A stretch of DNA of 64,000 nt from Prochlorococcus sp. RS04 (GTDB lineage Bacteria > Cyanobacteriota > Cyanobacteriia > PCC-6307 > Cyanobiaceae), in assembly GCF_001989455.1 (NCBI RefSeq), contig NZ_CP018346.1, forward strand, positions 124,001-188,000. The letters are read 5' to 3'. The notes under the pieces are model-generated. The model saw only the letters and a list, made by a program, of their open reading frames with translations, searched no databases and was not told the origin of the DNA. Positions 20,955 through 30,570 of the stretch are shown piece after piece (within the stretch, counting starts at the first letter, position 1; the number at the start of each line of letters is the position of its first letter). The translations under genes and the position numbers were made by a program.

Positions 20955-21158
20955 TTATTGAAATTTTTTTAATGAAAATATCCTAAATTCTGCCATTTTT
21001 CGAGCATTTTCAGTATTAGATATCAAAAAAGGATGATCTGATAAAAGTTCTAATACCTTATCTATCTTTAATCGGATATCATCACAATCAACATTTTCCC
21101 ATTCTTCATCAAATGACATTGCAAAGCTATCAGCATTATCGTATAGTTTATTTTTCAT
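20955..21158 (-). CDS. hypothetical protein, 67 aa
   Basis: A small acidic protein (SFDEEWENVDCDDIRLKID) with a C-terminal basic helix. No known motif. The 230 bp between its start and the next gene hold only AT-rich sequence in which I see nothing convincing. Confidence 0.5.
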   Translation of the reverse strand: MKNKLYDNADSFAMSFDEEWENVDCDDIRLKIDKVLELLSDHPFLISNTENARKMAEFRIFSLKKFQ

Positions 21159-21387
21159 AATATTTGGAATTTAAATTTAGAAAATTTCAAAAATCAAAAC
21201 CGAACTGAAAAAGTAATTAGAAGAAGCATTTAAAACTATCCCCATAAGTATTTGAGAAATAACTTTGAATGAGTGTTCTTTGATATTATACTTTAATCCT
21301 AAATTTTAAATTTATACATAAGTGCTATTAATCAAAATCTGAGTTGATTTGACAGAAGTGTTACAATATTGACATATGTAAAGACTT

Positions 21388-21756
21388 ATGGAAAATAAAG
21401 TTAAAAGGATAGGGTATCTTCCTAGAAAAAGAGTACTTGAAATTATTGATGAAATATCCAAGAGTGAATCTATAAGTAGATCTAAAGTAGTTGGAATATT
21501 AGTTGAGGAAGCATTAGATGCGAGAGGAATTGCGAATTTTGGATATAGTAATATCAGCAAGTCAAATATATTCAAGTCGGATAATTTTAAAGATCTCCAA
21601 AATGAAAATGCCCACTTAAAAGATGGGGAAGACGAATTTGTTGATGACAGTGGTTACACAGTTTCATCTCACAAAACTTTAGACCGCTCAATATCTTCTG
21701 CAGATATAGAATTAGCAAATAAAATAAACATTCTTAAGGAATCAGGATTAATATAA
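21388..21756 (+). CDS. ribbon-helix-helix (CopG-like) protein
   Basis: A 122-residue protein whose first 50 residues fit a ribbon-helix-helix DNA-binding fold: a basic beta strand (KVKRIGYLPRKR), helix A, and SISRSKVVGILVEEAL as helix B. The rest is polar, with a short acidic stretch (GEDEFVDDSG). No toxin partner is adjacent, so a free-standing transcription regulator is likelier than an antitoxin. Targets are unknown. Confidence 0.6.
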   Translation: MENKVKRIGYLPRKRVLEIIDEISKSESISRSKVVGILVEEALDARGIANFGYSNISKSNIFKSDNFKDLQNENAHLKDGEDEFVDDSGYTVSSHKTLDRSISSADIELANKINILKESGLI

Positions 21757-21887
21757 CTTTTATTAATTAATCACTTAATTTTTTAATGCATAATATTGGT
21801 TCATTGTTTATTCTTAGTCAAGAATAATATTCTTTTTACATAATTCGAATATTAAATCCTTTCTAATATTAATTTTGAAATTAAAAA

Positions 21888-23207
21888 ATGAAAGATATTA
21901 AATGTCCTTCATGCGGCAAAACTTTCCGAATTGATCCCAGCAGCTTTGAAGAAATACTTCTTCAGATAAAAGACGAAGAATTTAATAAACAAATAAAAGA
22001 AAGACTTATCTTGGCTGAAGAAGGTAATAAAAAAGCTTTGGAAATTTTAAAACGTGAGTTAAAAATACAGTTAATAGAGCAGAATCGGATTAAAGAGTCT
22101 GAGATCCAAAATCTTGAATCTAAATTAAAAATAGCTGAAGAAAAGAAAACAAATGCCCTTAATGATTTAAAAAATCAAGCAACAAATAAAATTAATTCAT
22201 TGAATAATGAATTAATCAAGTTGAAAGACGAAATTAAAAACCAGTCTTTAATTTCAGAATTATCTTTAAAAAACAAAGTTAGTGAAGCTGTTACTAATTT
22301 AGAAAAAGAAAACTCATCTTTAACAAATTCCATTGAAAAGATGAAGCTTGAACATTCAATTAATGAAAAATTAATTGAAGAAAAGTTTAAAAGCAAAATT
22401 AGTGAAAGGGACCTTACTATTCAGGAGTTAAGAGAAATGAAATCTAGATTATCTACAAAGATGATAGGAGAAACATTAGAAATTCATTGCGAAACTCAAT
22501 TTAATCTGAATCGTGCCTCTGCATTTAAAAACTCATATTTCGAAAAGGATAATGATGCCACTTCAGGAAGTAAAGGTGACTATATATTTAGAGAGTTTGA
22601 TGAAAATAAAACCGAAGTCGTATCTATAATGTTTGAAATGAAGAATGAAAGTTTAAATGGAACTAATAAAAGAAAAAACGAAGATTTTTTAAAAGAATTA
22701 GATAAAGATAGAAAACAAAAATCTTGTGAATATGCAGTTCTCGTATCTCTTCTAGAACCAGATAGTGAACTATATAATGCTGGCATAGTAGATGTTTCTC
22801 ATAGATTCCCAAAAATGTATGTCATAAGACCTCAATTTTTCTTGCCCATTATTTCTCTGCTAAGAAATGCATCTATGGAAACATTAAAATACAAATCACA
22901 AATTGATTTAATGAAACGTGAGAATTTTGACATAACTAATTTTGAAAGTACTTTAGAGCAATTCAAAAATGCAGTTGGTAAAAATGTTTCACTTGCCCGG
23001 GATAGATTTAATGATGCAATTTCGGAAATTGATAAATCAATAATCCATTTACAAAAAACTAAAGAGGCTTTAGTTCTCTCAAAAAAACATCTTTTATCTG
23101 CTGACAGCAAATCTCAAGATCTGACAGTAAAGAAATTAACTAGAAATAATCCAACCATGAAGAAGAAGTTTAATGATTTAAATAATTTTGAAGATGAAGT
23201 AGCCTAA
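21888..23207 (+). CDS. DUF2130 protein with zinc-ribbon start
   Basis: A 439-residue protein starting with a half zinc ribbon (IKCPSCGKTF, residues 4-13), then a long coiled coil (about residues 30-185), then the DUF2130 domain beginning RLSTKMIGETLEIHCE and including SGSKGDYIFRE and FEMKNESL. DUF2130 shows a restriction-endonuclease-like arrangement (E...D..., KMK), so nuclease or nucleic-acid processing has been proposed; here that is inference. The C-terminus is again helical. It is not in an operon. Confidence 0.8.
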   Translation: MKDIKCPSCGKTFRIDPSSFEEILLQIKDEEFNKQIKERLILAEEGNKKALEILKRELKIQLIEQNRIKESEIQNLESKLKIAEEKKTNALNDLKNQATNKINSLNNELIKLKDEIKNQSLISELSLKNKVSEAVTNLEKENSSLTNSIEKMKLEHSINEKLIEEKFKSKISERDLTIQELREMKSRLSTKMIGETLEIHCETQFNLNRASAFKNSYFEKDNDATSGSKGDYIFREFDENKTEVVSIMFEMKNESLNGTNKRKNEDFLKELDKDRKQKSCEYAVLVSLLEPDSELYNAGIVDVSHRFPKMYVIRPQFFLPIISLLRNASMETLKYKSQIDLMKRENFDITNFESTLEQFKNAVGKNVSLARDRFNDAISEIDKSIIHLQKTKEALVLSKKHLLSADSKSQDLTVKKLTRNNPTMKKKFNDLNNFEDEVA

Positions 23208-23303
23208 TTAAAAAAGTTTTTAAAATTAATAATAATTAAAAATATATTTAATTTTTAACTTATAAATATACTATAAATAATAAATTTCATAGTAAAGAAA
23301 ATA

Positions 23304-23585
23304 ATGTCTATCAACACTCCCATTTTCAGTATTGCCAAAGATCTTAATGTCGAAAGTAATAGAATATTATTAGCCTGCAAGAAACTTGGAATCAATGCAA
23401 AAGGTGCAACAAAAAGATTAAATAAAGAAGAATTAGAAAAAATTAAAAGTTATTTTGAAACGGGAAAAAATGTGTCAGATGAAGTGATCAATTTAAATAA
23501 GGTTAAAAGTAAAAGTAGTTCTAAAAAAATTGTAGAAAAGGTAAAGATAAAATATTTTGCTAACAGACTTATTCGTAAATCTTAA
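23304..23585 (+). CDS. standalone IF-2 N-terminal domain protein
   Basis: A 93-residue protein whose first 52 residues (FSIAKDLNVESNRILLACKKLGI, then the basic helix ATKRLNKEELEKI) match the IF2_N domain repeated at the N-terminus of initiation factor 2. The GTPase and other parts are absent, and a basic tail follows. It may bind RNA or the ribosome. Standalone copies are seen in picocyanobacteria, to my recollection; the function is unknown. Confidence 0.65.
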   Translation: MSINTPIFSIAKDLNVESNRILLACKKLGINAKGATKRLNKEELEKIKSYFETGKNVSDEVINLNKVKSKSSSKKIVEKVKIKYFANRLIRKS

Positions 23586-23669
23586 ATAAAAATAATTTTT
23601 TTTAATTACTTAAAGGAATAAGCCACAGAAGAAAATAATAATAATTTATCATAAGTAAAAATACTTAAA

Positions 23670-24083
23670 ATGAGCATAAGTAAAATTTTAAATTCTCTAG
23701 AAAAATCATGGGAGAGAGATGATATTCTTTTAAATATCAAGAAGGGGTTAGGGACAGATGAGATAGTTAATGAATTTCTTATGAAAAACGAAAGTCAAAT
23801 TAAAGAATTAAATTTTTTATTAAGACCAGAAGATATTGAATTATTAAATCAAGTAGAAAAACTCTCAACTTGCGAATCTAAATTAATAAATGAGATTAAA
23901 AATTTAAATTACTTAGAAAATAATGAAAATCATCACATTATGAATAAAAACAAGATTGTGTCATCTAATAGAATTTCTTTTAACAAAATTAGTTCATTCA
24001 TGATTAATTGGAGTAATAAATTTGTAGTTATTGCTTTACTAACAATTTCAGCCATAGCTTTATCAAAACAAGCATGGGCATAA
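23670..24083 (+). CDS. hypothetical tail-anchored protein, 137 aa
   Basis: A hydrophilic, helical N-terminal 110 residues followed by one C-terminal membrane span (VVIALLTISAIALSKQAWA) that ends the protein, suggesting a tail anchor. Early residues (LEKSWERDDILLNIKKGLG) look like a conserved helix pair, but I do not recognise the family. It lies 35 bp before the repair operon and might share its promoter. Confidence 0.6.
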   Translation: MSISKILNSLEKSWERDDILLNIKKGLGTDEIVNEFLMKNESQIKELNFLLRPEDIELLNQVEKLSTCESKLINEIKNLNYLENNENHHIMNKNKIVSSNRISFNKISSFMINWSNKFVVIALLTISAIALSKQAWA

Positions 24084-24118
24084 TTAGCTAAATTAACTTC
24101 ATTGTAAGAGATGTAGTT

Positions 24119-25105
24119 TTGAGAACTAAACAAGAATATTTAATTAGATATGAAGATGGAAATCTTTATTGTGAACTTGCTGATATTTGGATTGATCCAA
24201 GCAAGCCAGTAAAAAAGGCATTAATAACTCATGCTCATTTTGATCACTTTACATTTGGCTGTGAAGAATACATTTCTACTAAGGAAACTGCGTTTCTTCT
24301 TAAAGAAAGAGTTGGAGATAATATCAAAATTAAGACTTTTGAATATGGAGAAGAATTTAAGATAAATGGCATTAATATTTCTTTTCATCCATCCGGGCAC
24401 ATCCTTGGATCTAGTCAAATAAGGTTTATTTTTGCTGAAGAAAAATGGCTGATTTCAGGAGACTTTAAGCTTCAAAAAGATCAGACTTGCAAACCATATG
24501 AAATAGTAAAAACTGATTATTTAATAAGCGAATGTACTTTTGGTTTGCCAATATTTAAGTGGGATGAATCAAATAAAATAGCAAACGATATTTCAAAATG
24601 GATAACTAATTCACCAGAAAAAACCTCTTTACTTTTCTGCTATTCACTTGGAAAAGCTCAGAGATTGTTAAACGAAATTAGTCAAACAAATTTTAAAGGC
24701 AATATTTATTCCCATGGCAGTATTCACAAAATGAACAATAGTTATAGGGAACTTGGAATTGATATTAAAGATACTATAAAAATTGAAAATAAAAAAAAGA
24801 TAGATGAACTTAAAGGAAGTCTAATATTATTACCGCCATCTTTAAGTAAGGGTTCTTATTTAAAAAATTTCAAAAACATTCAAACAGCTTTCGCAAGTGG
24901 ATGGATGTCAATAAGAGCTCTAAGAAAAAGATCAGGTTATGATAAAGGATTCGCAATCTCTGATCATGCGGATTGGGATGGAATTCTGGAAGTAGTAAAA
25001 AAATCTGAAGCAAAAAATGTATTTTTTCATCATGGAGATAGTGAAGCCTTAAGTAAATATTTAGTTGAAAAGGAATCAATAAATGTCCTTTTATTCGGTA
25101 AATAA
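24119..25105 (+). CDS. ligase-associated DNA exonuclease (metallo-beta-lactamase/beta-CASP)
   Basis: A 328-residue nuclease of the SNM1/CPSF-like group. The metal motif HAHFDH is at residues 38-43, followed by HPSGHILGSSQ, the SGDF metal Asp near residue 116, and C-terminal ISDHADWDG. In the ligase-associated cassette this protein is the predicted exonuclease that trims damaged ends. The start is a TTG. It is separated from the ligase gene by 2 bp. Confidence 0.88.
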   Translation: MRTKQEYLIRYEDGNLYCELADIWIDPSKPVKKALITHAHFDHFTFGCEEYISTKETAFLLKERVGDNIKIKTFEYGEEFKINGINISFHPSGHILGSSQIRFIFAEEKWLISGDFKLQKDQTCKPYEIVKTDYLISECTFGLPIFKWDESNKIANDISKWITNSPEKTSLLFCYSLGKAQRLLNEISQTNFKGNIYSHGSIHKMNNSYRELGIDIKDTIKIENKKKIDELKGSLILLPPSLSKGSYLKNFKNIQTAFASGWMSIRALRKRSGYDKGFAISDHADWDGILEVVKKSEAKNVFFHHGDSEALSKYLVEKESINVLLFGK

Positions 25106-25107
25106 AT

Positions 25108-26748
25108 ATGAGCTTAAAAAAGTTTTCAGAACTATTTGGAGATCTAGATTCAATTAATAGTAAAAATAATAAAATTGAAGTTTTAAAAAATTATTTTTTA
25201 TCTAATGATCCAATAGATAATTCATGGGCAATATATTTACTAACTGGAAAAAGTAATAAGAGATTTATTAGTGGAAGATATTTAAAAAACCTTTTTTCTC
25301 AAATATATGAATATCCTCAATGGCTAATTGATACATGTTATTTAAAAGTTGGTGATTCTGCAGAGGTAATAACGTTATTACTTAAAAATAAAACAATTTC
25401 TAGAAAAAAGAAATTATCAAATATAAGTCTCAATCAATTACTAAGCGAAACAATACCTGCATTATCAAAACTTAATGAGGAGGAGAAAAATTTAGAAATT
25501 AAAAATCTTTGGGAAACATTACCTGAAGATAACCATCTAATTTTTAATAAAATTCTTACAGGAACTTTTAGAGTAGGAGTCTCTATCGGATTAATAACAA
25601 AATCAATATCAAAACTAATTAATATTGATGAAGAGATTATTTCTCATAGGTTGATGGGTGATTTTAAACCTTCAATTGATTCATATGAATTCTTAATTAA
25701 CAAGAATATCAATCTTCAAGAGTTAAATTCCAAACCATTTCCATTTCTTCTAGCAAATACTATTGAAGATAAAATCTTCAAAAATTCAATAAATGATTTT
25801 CAATTTGAATGGAAATACGACGGTATAAGGATGCAATTAATTAAAAGATCAGGCAATGTTTCGTTATGGACAAGAGGGCAAGAATTAGTAAATGAATCTT
25901 TCCCAGAATTAGTAGAGAAAATGTCACATATAAAAGATGATTTTGTTCTTGATGGTGAATTATTAGTTTGGAATTTTAAAGAACAAATTGCCTTTGATTT
26001 TTCGTTACTTCAAAAAAGAATAAATAGAAAGTCTCCTACTAGATCAATCCAAATAAAATATCCAATTATTTTTATTGCTTATGATCTTCTAGAGATTAAT
26101 GGGCGAGATATAAGAGAAATTAAATTAGAAAATAGAAGAATTGAGTTAGAAAAATATTTTTCAAAATGGCAAATTAAAACTGAGAATAATATCTCTGATA
26201 TTTTCAAAATATGTGATTTAATCTTTCCTAAAGATTGGCCTGATGCTTTAACTTATAAAGAAAAATCTCGAGAAAATAATACTGAAGGATTAATAATTAA
26301 AAAAAAGACTTCTATATACGCATCTGGTAGAAAGAAAGGTATTTGGTGGAAATATAAAGTTGATCCTATGCAACTGGATGCTGTTCTAATTTACGCTAAG
26401 GGCGGTAGCGGTAAAAGAGCTGGTCTGTATACAGATTACAGTTTTGCATTATGGAAAGACCAAGAATTAATTAAATTTGCAAGTGCATATTCTGGTTTAA
26501 CGAATATTGAGATTAAAGAGCTAGATAAATGGATAAGAAAAAATACAATAGAAAAATTTGGTCCTGTGCGATCGTTAAAACCTGAAATGGTATTCGAAAT
26601 ATCTTTTGAGAAAATACAATTTTCTAAACGTCATAAGTCAGGAATAGCAGTACGATTTCCAAGAATAACAAAATGGAGAAAAGATAAAAAAGTTAATGAT
26701 GCAGATAGTCTAGAGAATGCTTATGAACTGATGAAAAAAATATCATGA
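25108..26748 (+). CDS. ATP-dependent DNA ligase (ligase-associated repair cassette)
   Basis: A 546-residue ATP-dependent ligase with an N-terminal DNA-binding domain (residues 1-200), the adenylated lysine motif EWKYDGIRMQL near residue 236, motif III/IIIa DGELLVW and the C-terminal EGLIIKK and WWKYK motifs. This is the bacterial LigB/LigC-like group found next to Lhr and the MBL exonuclease, distinct from the essential NAD-dependent LigA. It overlaps the helicase start by 4 bp. Confidence 0.92.
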   Translation: MSLKKFSELFGDLDSINSKNNKIEVLKNYFLSNDPIDNSWAIYLLTGKSNKRFISGRYLKNLFSQIYEYPQWLIDTCYLKVGDSAEVITLLLKNKTISRKKKLSNISLNQLLSETIPALSKLNEEEKNLEIKNLWETLPEDNHLIFNKILTGTFRVGVSIGLITKSISKLINIDEEIISHRLMGDFKPSIDSYEFLINKNINLQELNSKPFPFLLANTIEDKIFKNSINDFQFEWKYDGIRMQLIKRSGNVSLWTRGQELVNESFPELVEKMSHIKDDFVLDGELLVWNFKEQIAFDFSLLQKRINRKSPTRSIQIKYPIIFIAYDLLEINGRDIREIKLENRRIELEKYFSKWQIKTENNISDIFKICDLIFPKDWPDALTYKEKSRENNTEGLIIKKKTSIYASGRKKGIWWKYKVDPMQLDAVLIYAKGGSGKRAGLYTDYSFALWKDQELIKFASAYSGLTNIEIKELDKWIRKNTIEKFGPVRSLKPEMVFEISFEKIQFSKRHKSGIAVRFPRITKWRKDKKVNDADSLENAYELMKKIS

Positions 26749-29231
26749 AAAATATTACGAAAAATAATAAGCAAAATAATTTAATTTCTAAAATTAAACA
26801 GTTTTTCTCCACAAATGGATGGGAGCCAATACCCTATCAGATCGAATCTTGGGAAGCATTTTTAAATGGAGAGAGTGGAATAATACAAGTTCCTACTGGA
26901 TGCGGCAAAACTTATGCTGCATTAATGGGCCCTCTATCAAAGATAGAAGATCCCAAAAATAATAAAAGTGTGAATATATTATTAATAACCCCTTTAAAAG
27001 CACTAAGTAGAGATCTAAAAAATTCCATACAATTAGCAGCTTTGCATTTTAATAAAGAAATCACTGTTGAAATTAGGAACGGCGATACAACACCATATGA
27101 AAAGAAAAAGCAACTAGCTAAACCACCTAATATTCTTATTACCACTCCAGAGTCTTTATCTCTTTTACTTTCTAATAAAGAATCTAATAATCTGTTCAAG
27201 GAGTTGTCATCAATAATTATTGACGAATGGCATGAATTGATGGGTAGTAAAAGAGGAAACCAGTGCGAGTTATCTTTAAGTTGGCTAAGAGGTAATATAA
27301 AAAATTTACAAATTTGGGCAATGTCTGCAACTATTGGAAATATTGAAGAAGCAGCAAGAGCAATAGTTGGGATGAGCGCTATTAAACCCAAAATTATAAG
27401 TACAAATATTCAAAAAGAGATCGAAATTATAAGTGTTTTACCAGAGGAGGAAACTACCTTTCCATGGAGTGGGCATCTTGGGATTAGAAGTCATTCTTCA
27501 CTATTAAAAATCCTAGATAAAAAAAAAAGCACCTTATTATTCACCAATACGAGAAATCAATCTGAAAGATGGTATCAATGTTTAAAATTTTTTCTCCCAG
27601 AGATGGAAGACAAAATTGCACTTCATCACGGTTCCCTGGATAAAGAAGATAGAAAAAGAGTTGAAGAAGGGGTTAAAGACGGATTAATAAAATGGGTAGT
27701 CTGCACCAGCTCATTAGATTTGGGAGTTGACTTCCAACCTGTAGATCAAATAGTTCAAATTGGTAGTGCAAAGAATTTAGCTAGACTGATCCAAAGAGCG
27801 GGAAGAAGTGCTCATAGACCTGGTGGAAAATCAAAAATAATTTTTATGCCTACTAATTCTTTAGAGTTATTTGAGATCAGTGCAATGAGAAGAATAATAA
27901 AAAGTGGCATATCTGAGGAAATTAGACTTCCTGAATTATCTTATGATGTGCTTCTTCAACATCTAATGAGTTTGGCATGCGGAAATGGCTTTGATCCAAG
28001 AATTGAGAAAGAAAGAATTAAAAGTTGTTGGAGTTTTAGAAACTTAAATGATCATGATTGGAATTGGTGTCTTGACTTTTTAGAGTATGGAGGAAAATGT
28101 CTTAAAGCATACCCAAAATATAAAAAGATAGTTAAAGAAGAATCACAAAATAATAATGAAAACTTTAAATATTTTGTAAAAGACAAATCTTTAATAAGAA
28201 TGCATAAGTTCAATATTGGGACAATTACTAGTGACAAATTTGTGAATGTTAAATATATGAAAGGGAAATCCTTGGGAAATTTAGAAGAGAATTTTGCCTC
28301 AAAATTAAATCCTGGAGATACCTTTTACTTTGCTGGTAAAATGCTTCAATTTATAAGAATCAGAGATATGATTTTATACGTTAAAAAATCAACAAAAAAA
28401 AGTTCTCTTATTCCTGCATGGGTTGGAGGTCAAATGGCAATTTCTGATCTACTTTGTGAGAGTTTGAGAAAAGAAATAGATATATGCAATGAACTAGAAA
28501 ATTTTGATTACTTAAATCCTGAACTCAATTCATTACGCCCAATATTGAAGAAACAAAAAGTTCTTTCAAATATTCCAAAGAAAGATGAATTCCTTATAGA
28601 AATATATAAAACCAAGGATTTATCAAATCTTTTTGTTTTTACACTTGATGGCAAATTTGTAAATGAAGGAATTGCATTTTTATGGGCTTTGAGATTGGCA
28701 AAATTAAAACAATCTACATTTAGTATTACTGCTAATGATTTTGGATTTAGCTTAACTACTGCAGAAGATTATGATTTTTCTATAATAAAAAAAGAAGCTG
28801 ATTACTTTTTGAATAACAAAAAATTAGAAGAAGATCTAGAAAATGCAATTAATTTTTCAGAATTAACAAAACGTAGATTTAAAAATATTGCCCAAATAAG
28901 TGGATTAGTAAATCAAAATAATCCAACCAAAACAAAAACCTCTTCCCAACTTCAAATAAGTTCAAGTCTTTTCTACGATGTCTTTACTAAATATGAAGAA
29001 GACCATCTTTTGATAAAACAATCGCATCAAGAAGTTAAAGAATATCAATTAGAAAATAAAAGAATATCTAGATCATTAGAAAGATTAAAAAATTTAAAAA
29101 TGCTACTAAACGAGATAAAAACTCCAACTCCTTTTGCATTCCCTTTATTAGTTGAAAGACTTAAAAATACTTTAAGCAATGAACCAATAGAAAAAAGAGT
29201 AGAAAAACTTATAAAAAAATATAGTGATTAA
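26745..29231 (+). CDS. Lhr-like ligase-associated DEXH helicase
   Basis: An 828-residue superfamily 2 helicase. It has Walker A VPTGCGKT near residue 50, the DEWH box near 163, SATIGN near 194, HHGSL, and motif VI QRAGRSAHRPGG. The C-terminal half is the Lhr winged-helix/core extension. In other bacteria this helicase is encoded with the ligase, exonuclease and phosphoesterase found here and acts in repair of DNA crosslink-type damage. It overlaps the ligase gene by 4 bp and abuts the phosphoesterase gene exactly. Confidence 0.93.
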   Translation: MKNITKNNKQNNLISKIKQFFSTNGWEPIPYQIESWEAFLNGESGIIQVPTGCGKTYAALMGPLSKIEDPKNNKSVNILLITPLKALSRDLKNSIQLAALHFNKEITVEIRNGDTTPYEKKKQLAKPPNILITTPESLSLLLSNKESNNLFKELSSIIIDEWHELMGSKRGNQCELSLSWLRGNIKNLQIWAMSATIGNIEEAARAIVGMSAIKPKIISTNIQKEIEIISVLPEEETTFPWSGHLGIRSHSSLLKILDKKKSTLLFTNTRNQSERWYQCLKFFLPEMEDKIALHHGSLDKEDRKRVEEGVKDGLIKWVVCTSSLDLGVDFQPVDQIVQIGSAKNLARLIQRAGRSAHRPGGKSKIIFMPTNSLELFEISAMRRIIKSGISEEIRLPELSYDVLLQHLMSLACGNGFDPRIEKERIKSCWSFRNLNDHDWNWCLDFLEYGGKCLKAYPKYKKIVKEESQNNNENFKYFVKDKSLIRMHKFNIGTITSDKFVNVKYMKGKSLGNLEENFASKLNPGDTFYFAGKMLQFIRIRDMILYVKKSTKKSSLIPAWVGGQMAISDLLCESLRKEIDICNELENFDYLNPELNSLRPILKKQKVLSNIPKKDEFLIEIYKTKDLSNLFVFTLDGKFVNEGIAFLWALRLAKLKQSTFSITANDFGFSLTTAEDYDFSIIKKEADYFLNNKKLEEDLENAINFSELTKRRFKNIAQISGLVNQNNPTKTKTSSQLQISSSLFYDVFTKYEEDHLLIKQSHQEVKEYQLENKRISRSLERLKNLKMLLNEIKTPTPFAFPLLVERLKNTLSNEPIEKRVEKLIKKYSD

Positions 29232-29882
29232 ATGAATAAAAGTTCTTTTAAATTTAGTTGGGAAGATACATTGTTAGAGATGCTTCCTTCAAGAGCATTA
29301 TTTCTACCGGAAACAAAAGAATTGTTAATATGCGATATTCATCTTGGGAAAGCTGAGTATTTTCAGCAGAATGGTATACCTCTTACTAATAATTCAGATA
29401 AAAACAATTTCTTAAGAATAAAAAAAATAGTAAAAAAATATAGTCCTGAAAAGTTAATAATATTGGGAGATTTATTCCACAGCAAATATTCAATAGATAA
29501 AACTCTTCAAAAAAATGTTGAGGATCTTCCAGAACTACTAAAAACTAACGTTGAACTCGTCCTCGGAAATCATGATGTAGGTTGTGATATTAAAAATATA
29601 AAAATTGTTGATATTAGAAAAACTAAAAATATTACTTTTAGCCATGAACCAGTTAATTTAGAAAATAATAAAACATTGAATATTTGTGGACATTATCATC
29701 CAAAAATCTATTTAAAAAACAATGGAGATAAATTATCTTTTAGGTGCTTTGCAATGGATAAGACTAAAAATACTTTATTTTTACCTGCATTTGGAGACTT
29801 AACTGGAGGATATCCCTGCAAAAAGTCATTTAAAAAATGGGCAATAGTTTCTGAGGAAGAAATTATCGAAATAAAATCTTAA
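29232..29882 (+). CDS. pdeM: ligase-associated metallophosphoesterase (PdeM-like endonuclease)
   Basis: A 216-residue calcineurin-like phosphoesterase with all metal motifs in order: DIHLGKAEYF, LGDLFHS, LGNHD, and CGHYHP. It is the fourth gene of the ligase-associated cassette and starts immediately after the helicase stop codon. The known member of this group is a Mn-dependent phosphodiesterase/endonuclease; transfer of the function is by similarity. Confidence 0.88.
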   Translation: MNKSSFKFSWEDTLLEMLPSRALFLPETKELLICDIHLGKAEYFQQNGIPLTNNSDKNNFLRIKKIVKKYSPEKLIILGDLFHSKYSIDKTLQKNVEDLPELLKTNVELVLGNHDVGCDIKNIKIVDIRKTKNITFSHEPVNLENNKTLNICGHYHPKIYLKNNGDKLSFRCFAMDKTKNTLFLPAFGDLTGGYPCKKSFKKWAIVSEEEIIEIKS

Positions 29883-30085
29883 GAAAAATCCTATTGAAGT
29901 GACTTAAATTTTTCATTTAGATATGCCAATTTATACTTAAAAGTCTCGATTATTTTTTTAATCAATTATTTTATTGCTATAAATCATTCTCTACTAGTAG
30001 AAATAGAAAAAAAATTTTTACAGCTAATGACCCTTTCCTTAGCAGACAATCCACGTTATAAAAAAAATAAACACATTTTATAGAA

Positions 30086-30388
30086 ATGAAAAAATTAATA
30101 GCCTTGATTTTATTTCCATTTCTTCTAATTTCATTTGGAGCAAAAGCAAATGATAATTTTTCGGTTGAGATAGAGGCACTTACATTAGTAATGGAACAAT
30201 ATAAGGAAGATACTGAATCAAGTGTTGAATTAGATATTGAAGATATAAAGCCAAGTTATATGGCTCTTAGACAAGACGAATGTAATGCAACTGTTGAAGT
30301 TACAGAAAAAACAGGATTAGAGGTTGTAAATACTGAATCTTTTGATGTAAATGTCTGCCTGAAAGAAATTTATAAAGTAATCAACTAA
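30086..30388 (+). CDS. small secreted protein, 100 aa
   Basis: A signal peptide (MKKLIALILFPFLLISFGAKA) is followed by a 78-residue acidic mature part with two cysteines (DECNATV and NVCLKEI), probably one disulfide. No family is recognised. The 200 bp before it, after pdeM, carry no gene I can support. Confidence 0.6.
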   Translation: MKKLIALILFPFLLISFGAKANDNFSVEIEALTLVMEQYKEDTESSVELDIEDIKPSYMALRQDECNATVEVTEKTGLEVVNTESFDVNVCLKEIYKVIN

Positions 30389-30430
30389 ATAAGCAGGTTA
30401 TAAAAATATAATAAAAACAAACAAATTAAA

Positions 30431-30530
30431 GAGGTCTTTTACTTAAAGAAGGTAAGACCTCGAGACCTAACAGAAAACTTTGGAACGGGTTCTGCTACCC
30501 AATTAATAACTACAATGAAATTGTATAGGT
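30431..30530. ncRNA. possible structured RNA in a convergent intergenic region
   Basis: Between two convergent genes, 30431-30461 forms a perfect 8-bp hairpin (GAGGTCTT with AAGACCTC, 15-nt loop). Next to it, three short pairings make a possible three-way junction: ACCTA/TAGGT (30465-30469 with 30526-30530), CAGAA/TTCTG (30471-30475 with 30490-30494) and ACAAT/ATTGT (30512-30516 with 30520-30524). The local base composition is less AT-rich than its flanks. It could be a 3'UTR structure, terminator, or small RNA; the strand is not determined. Confidence 0.25.
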
Positions 30531-30570
30531 GTAATTAAAAGTACAAAACCTTAAATTATTTTTTAAATAA

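Noticed and set aside
21312-21575. 87-aa minus-strand frame over the ribbon-helix-helix gene
   Set aside because: The plus-strand frame has a recognisable fold and a better start; the minus frame has no protein-like features.
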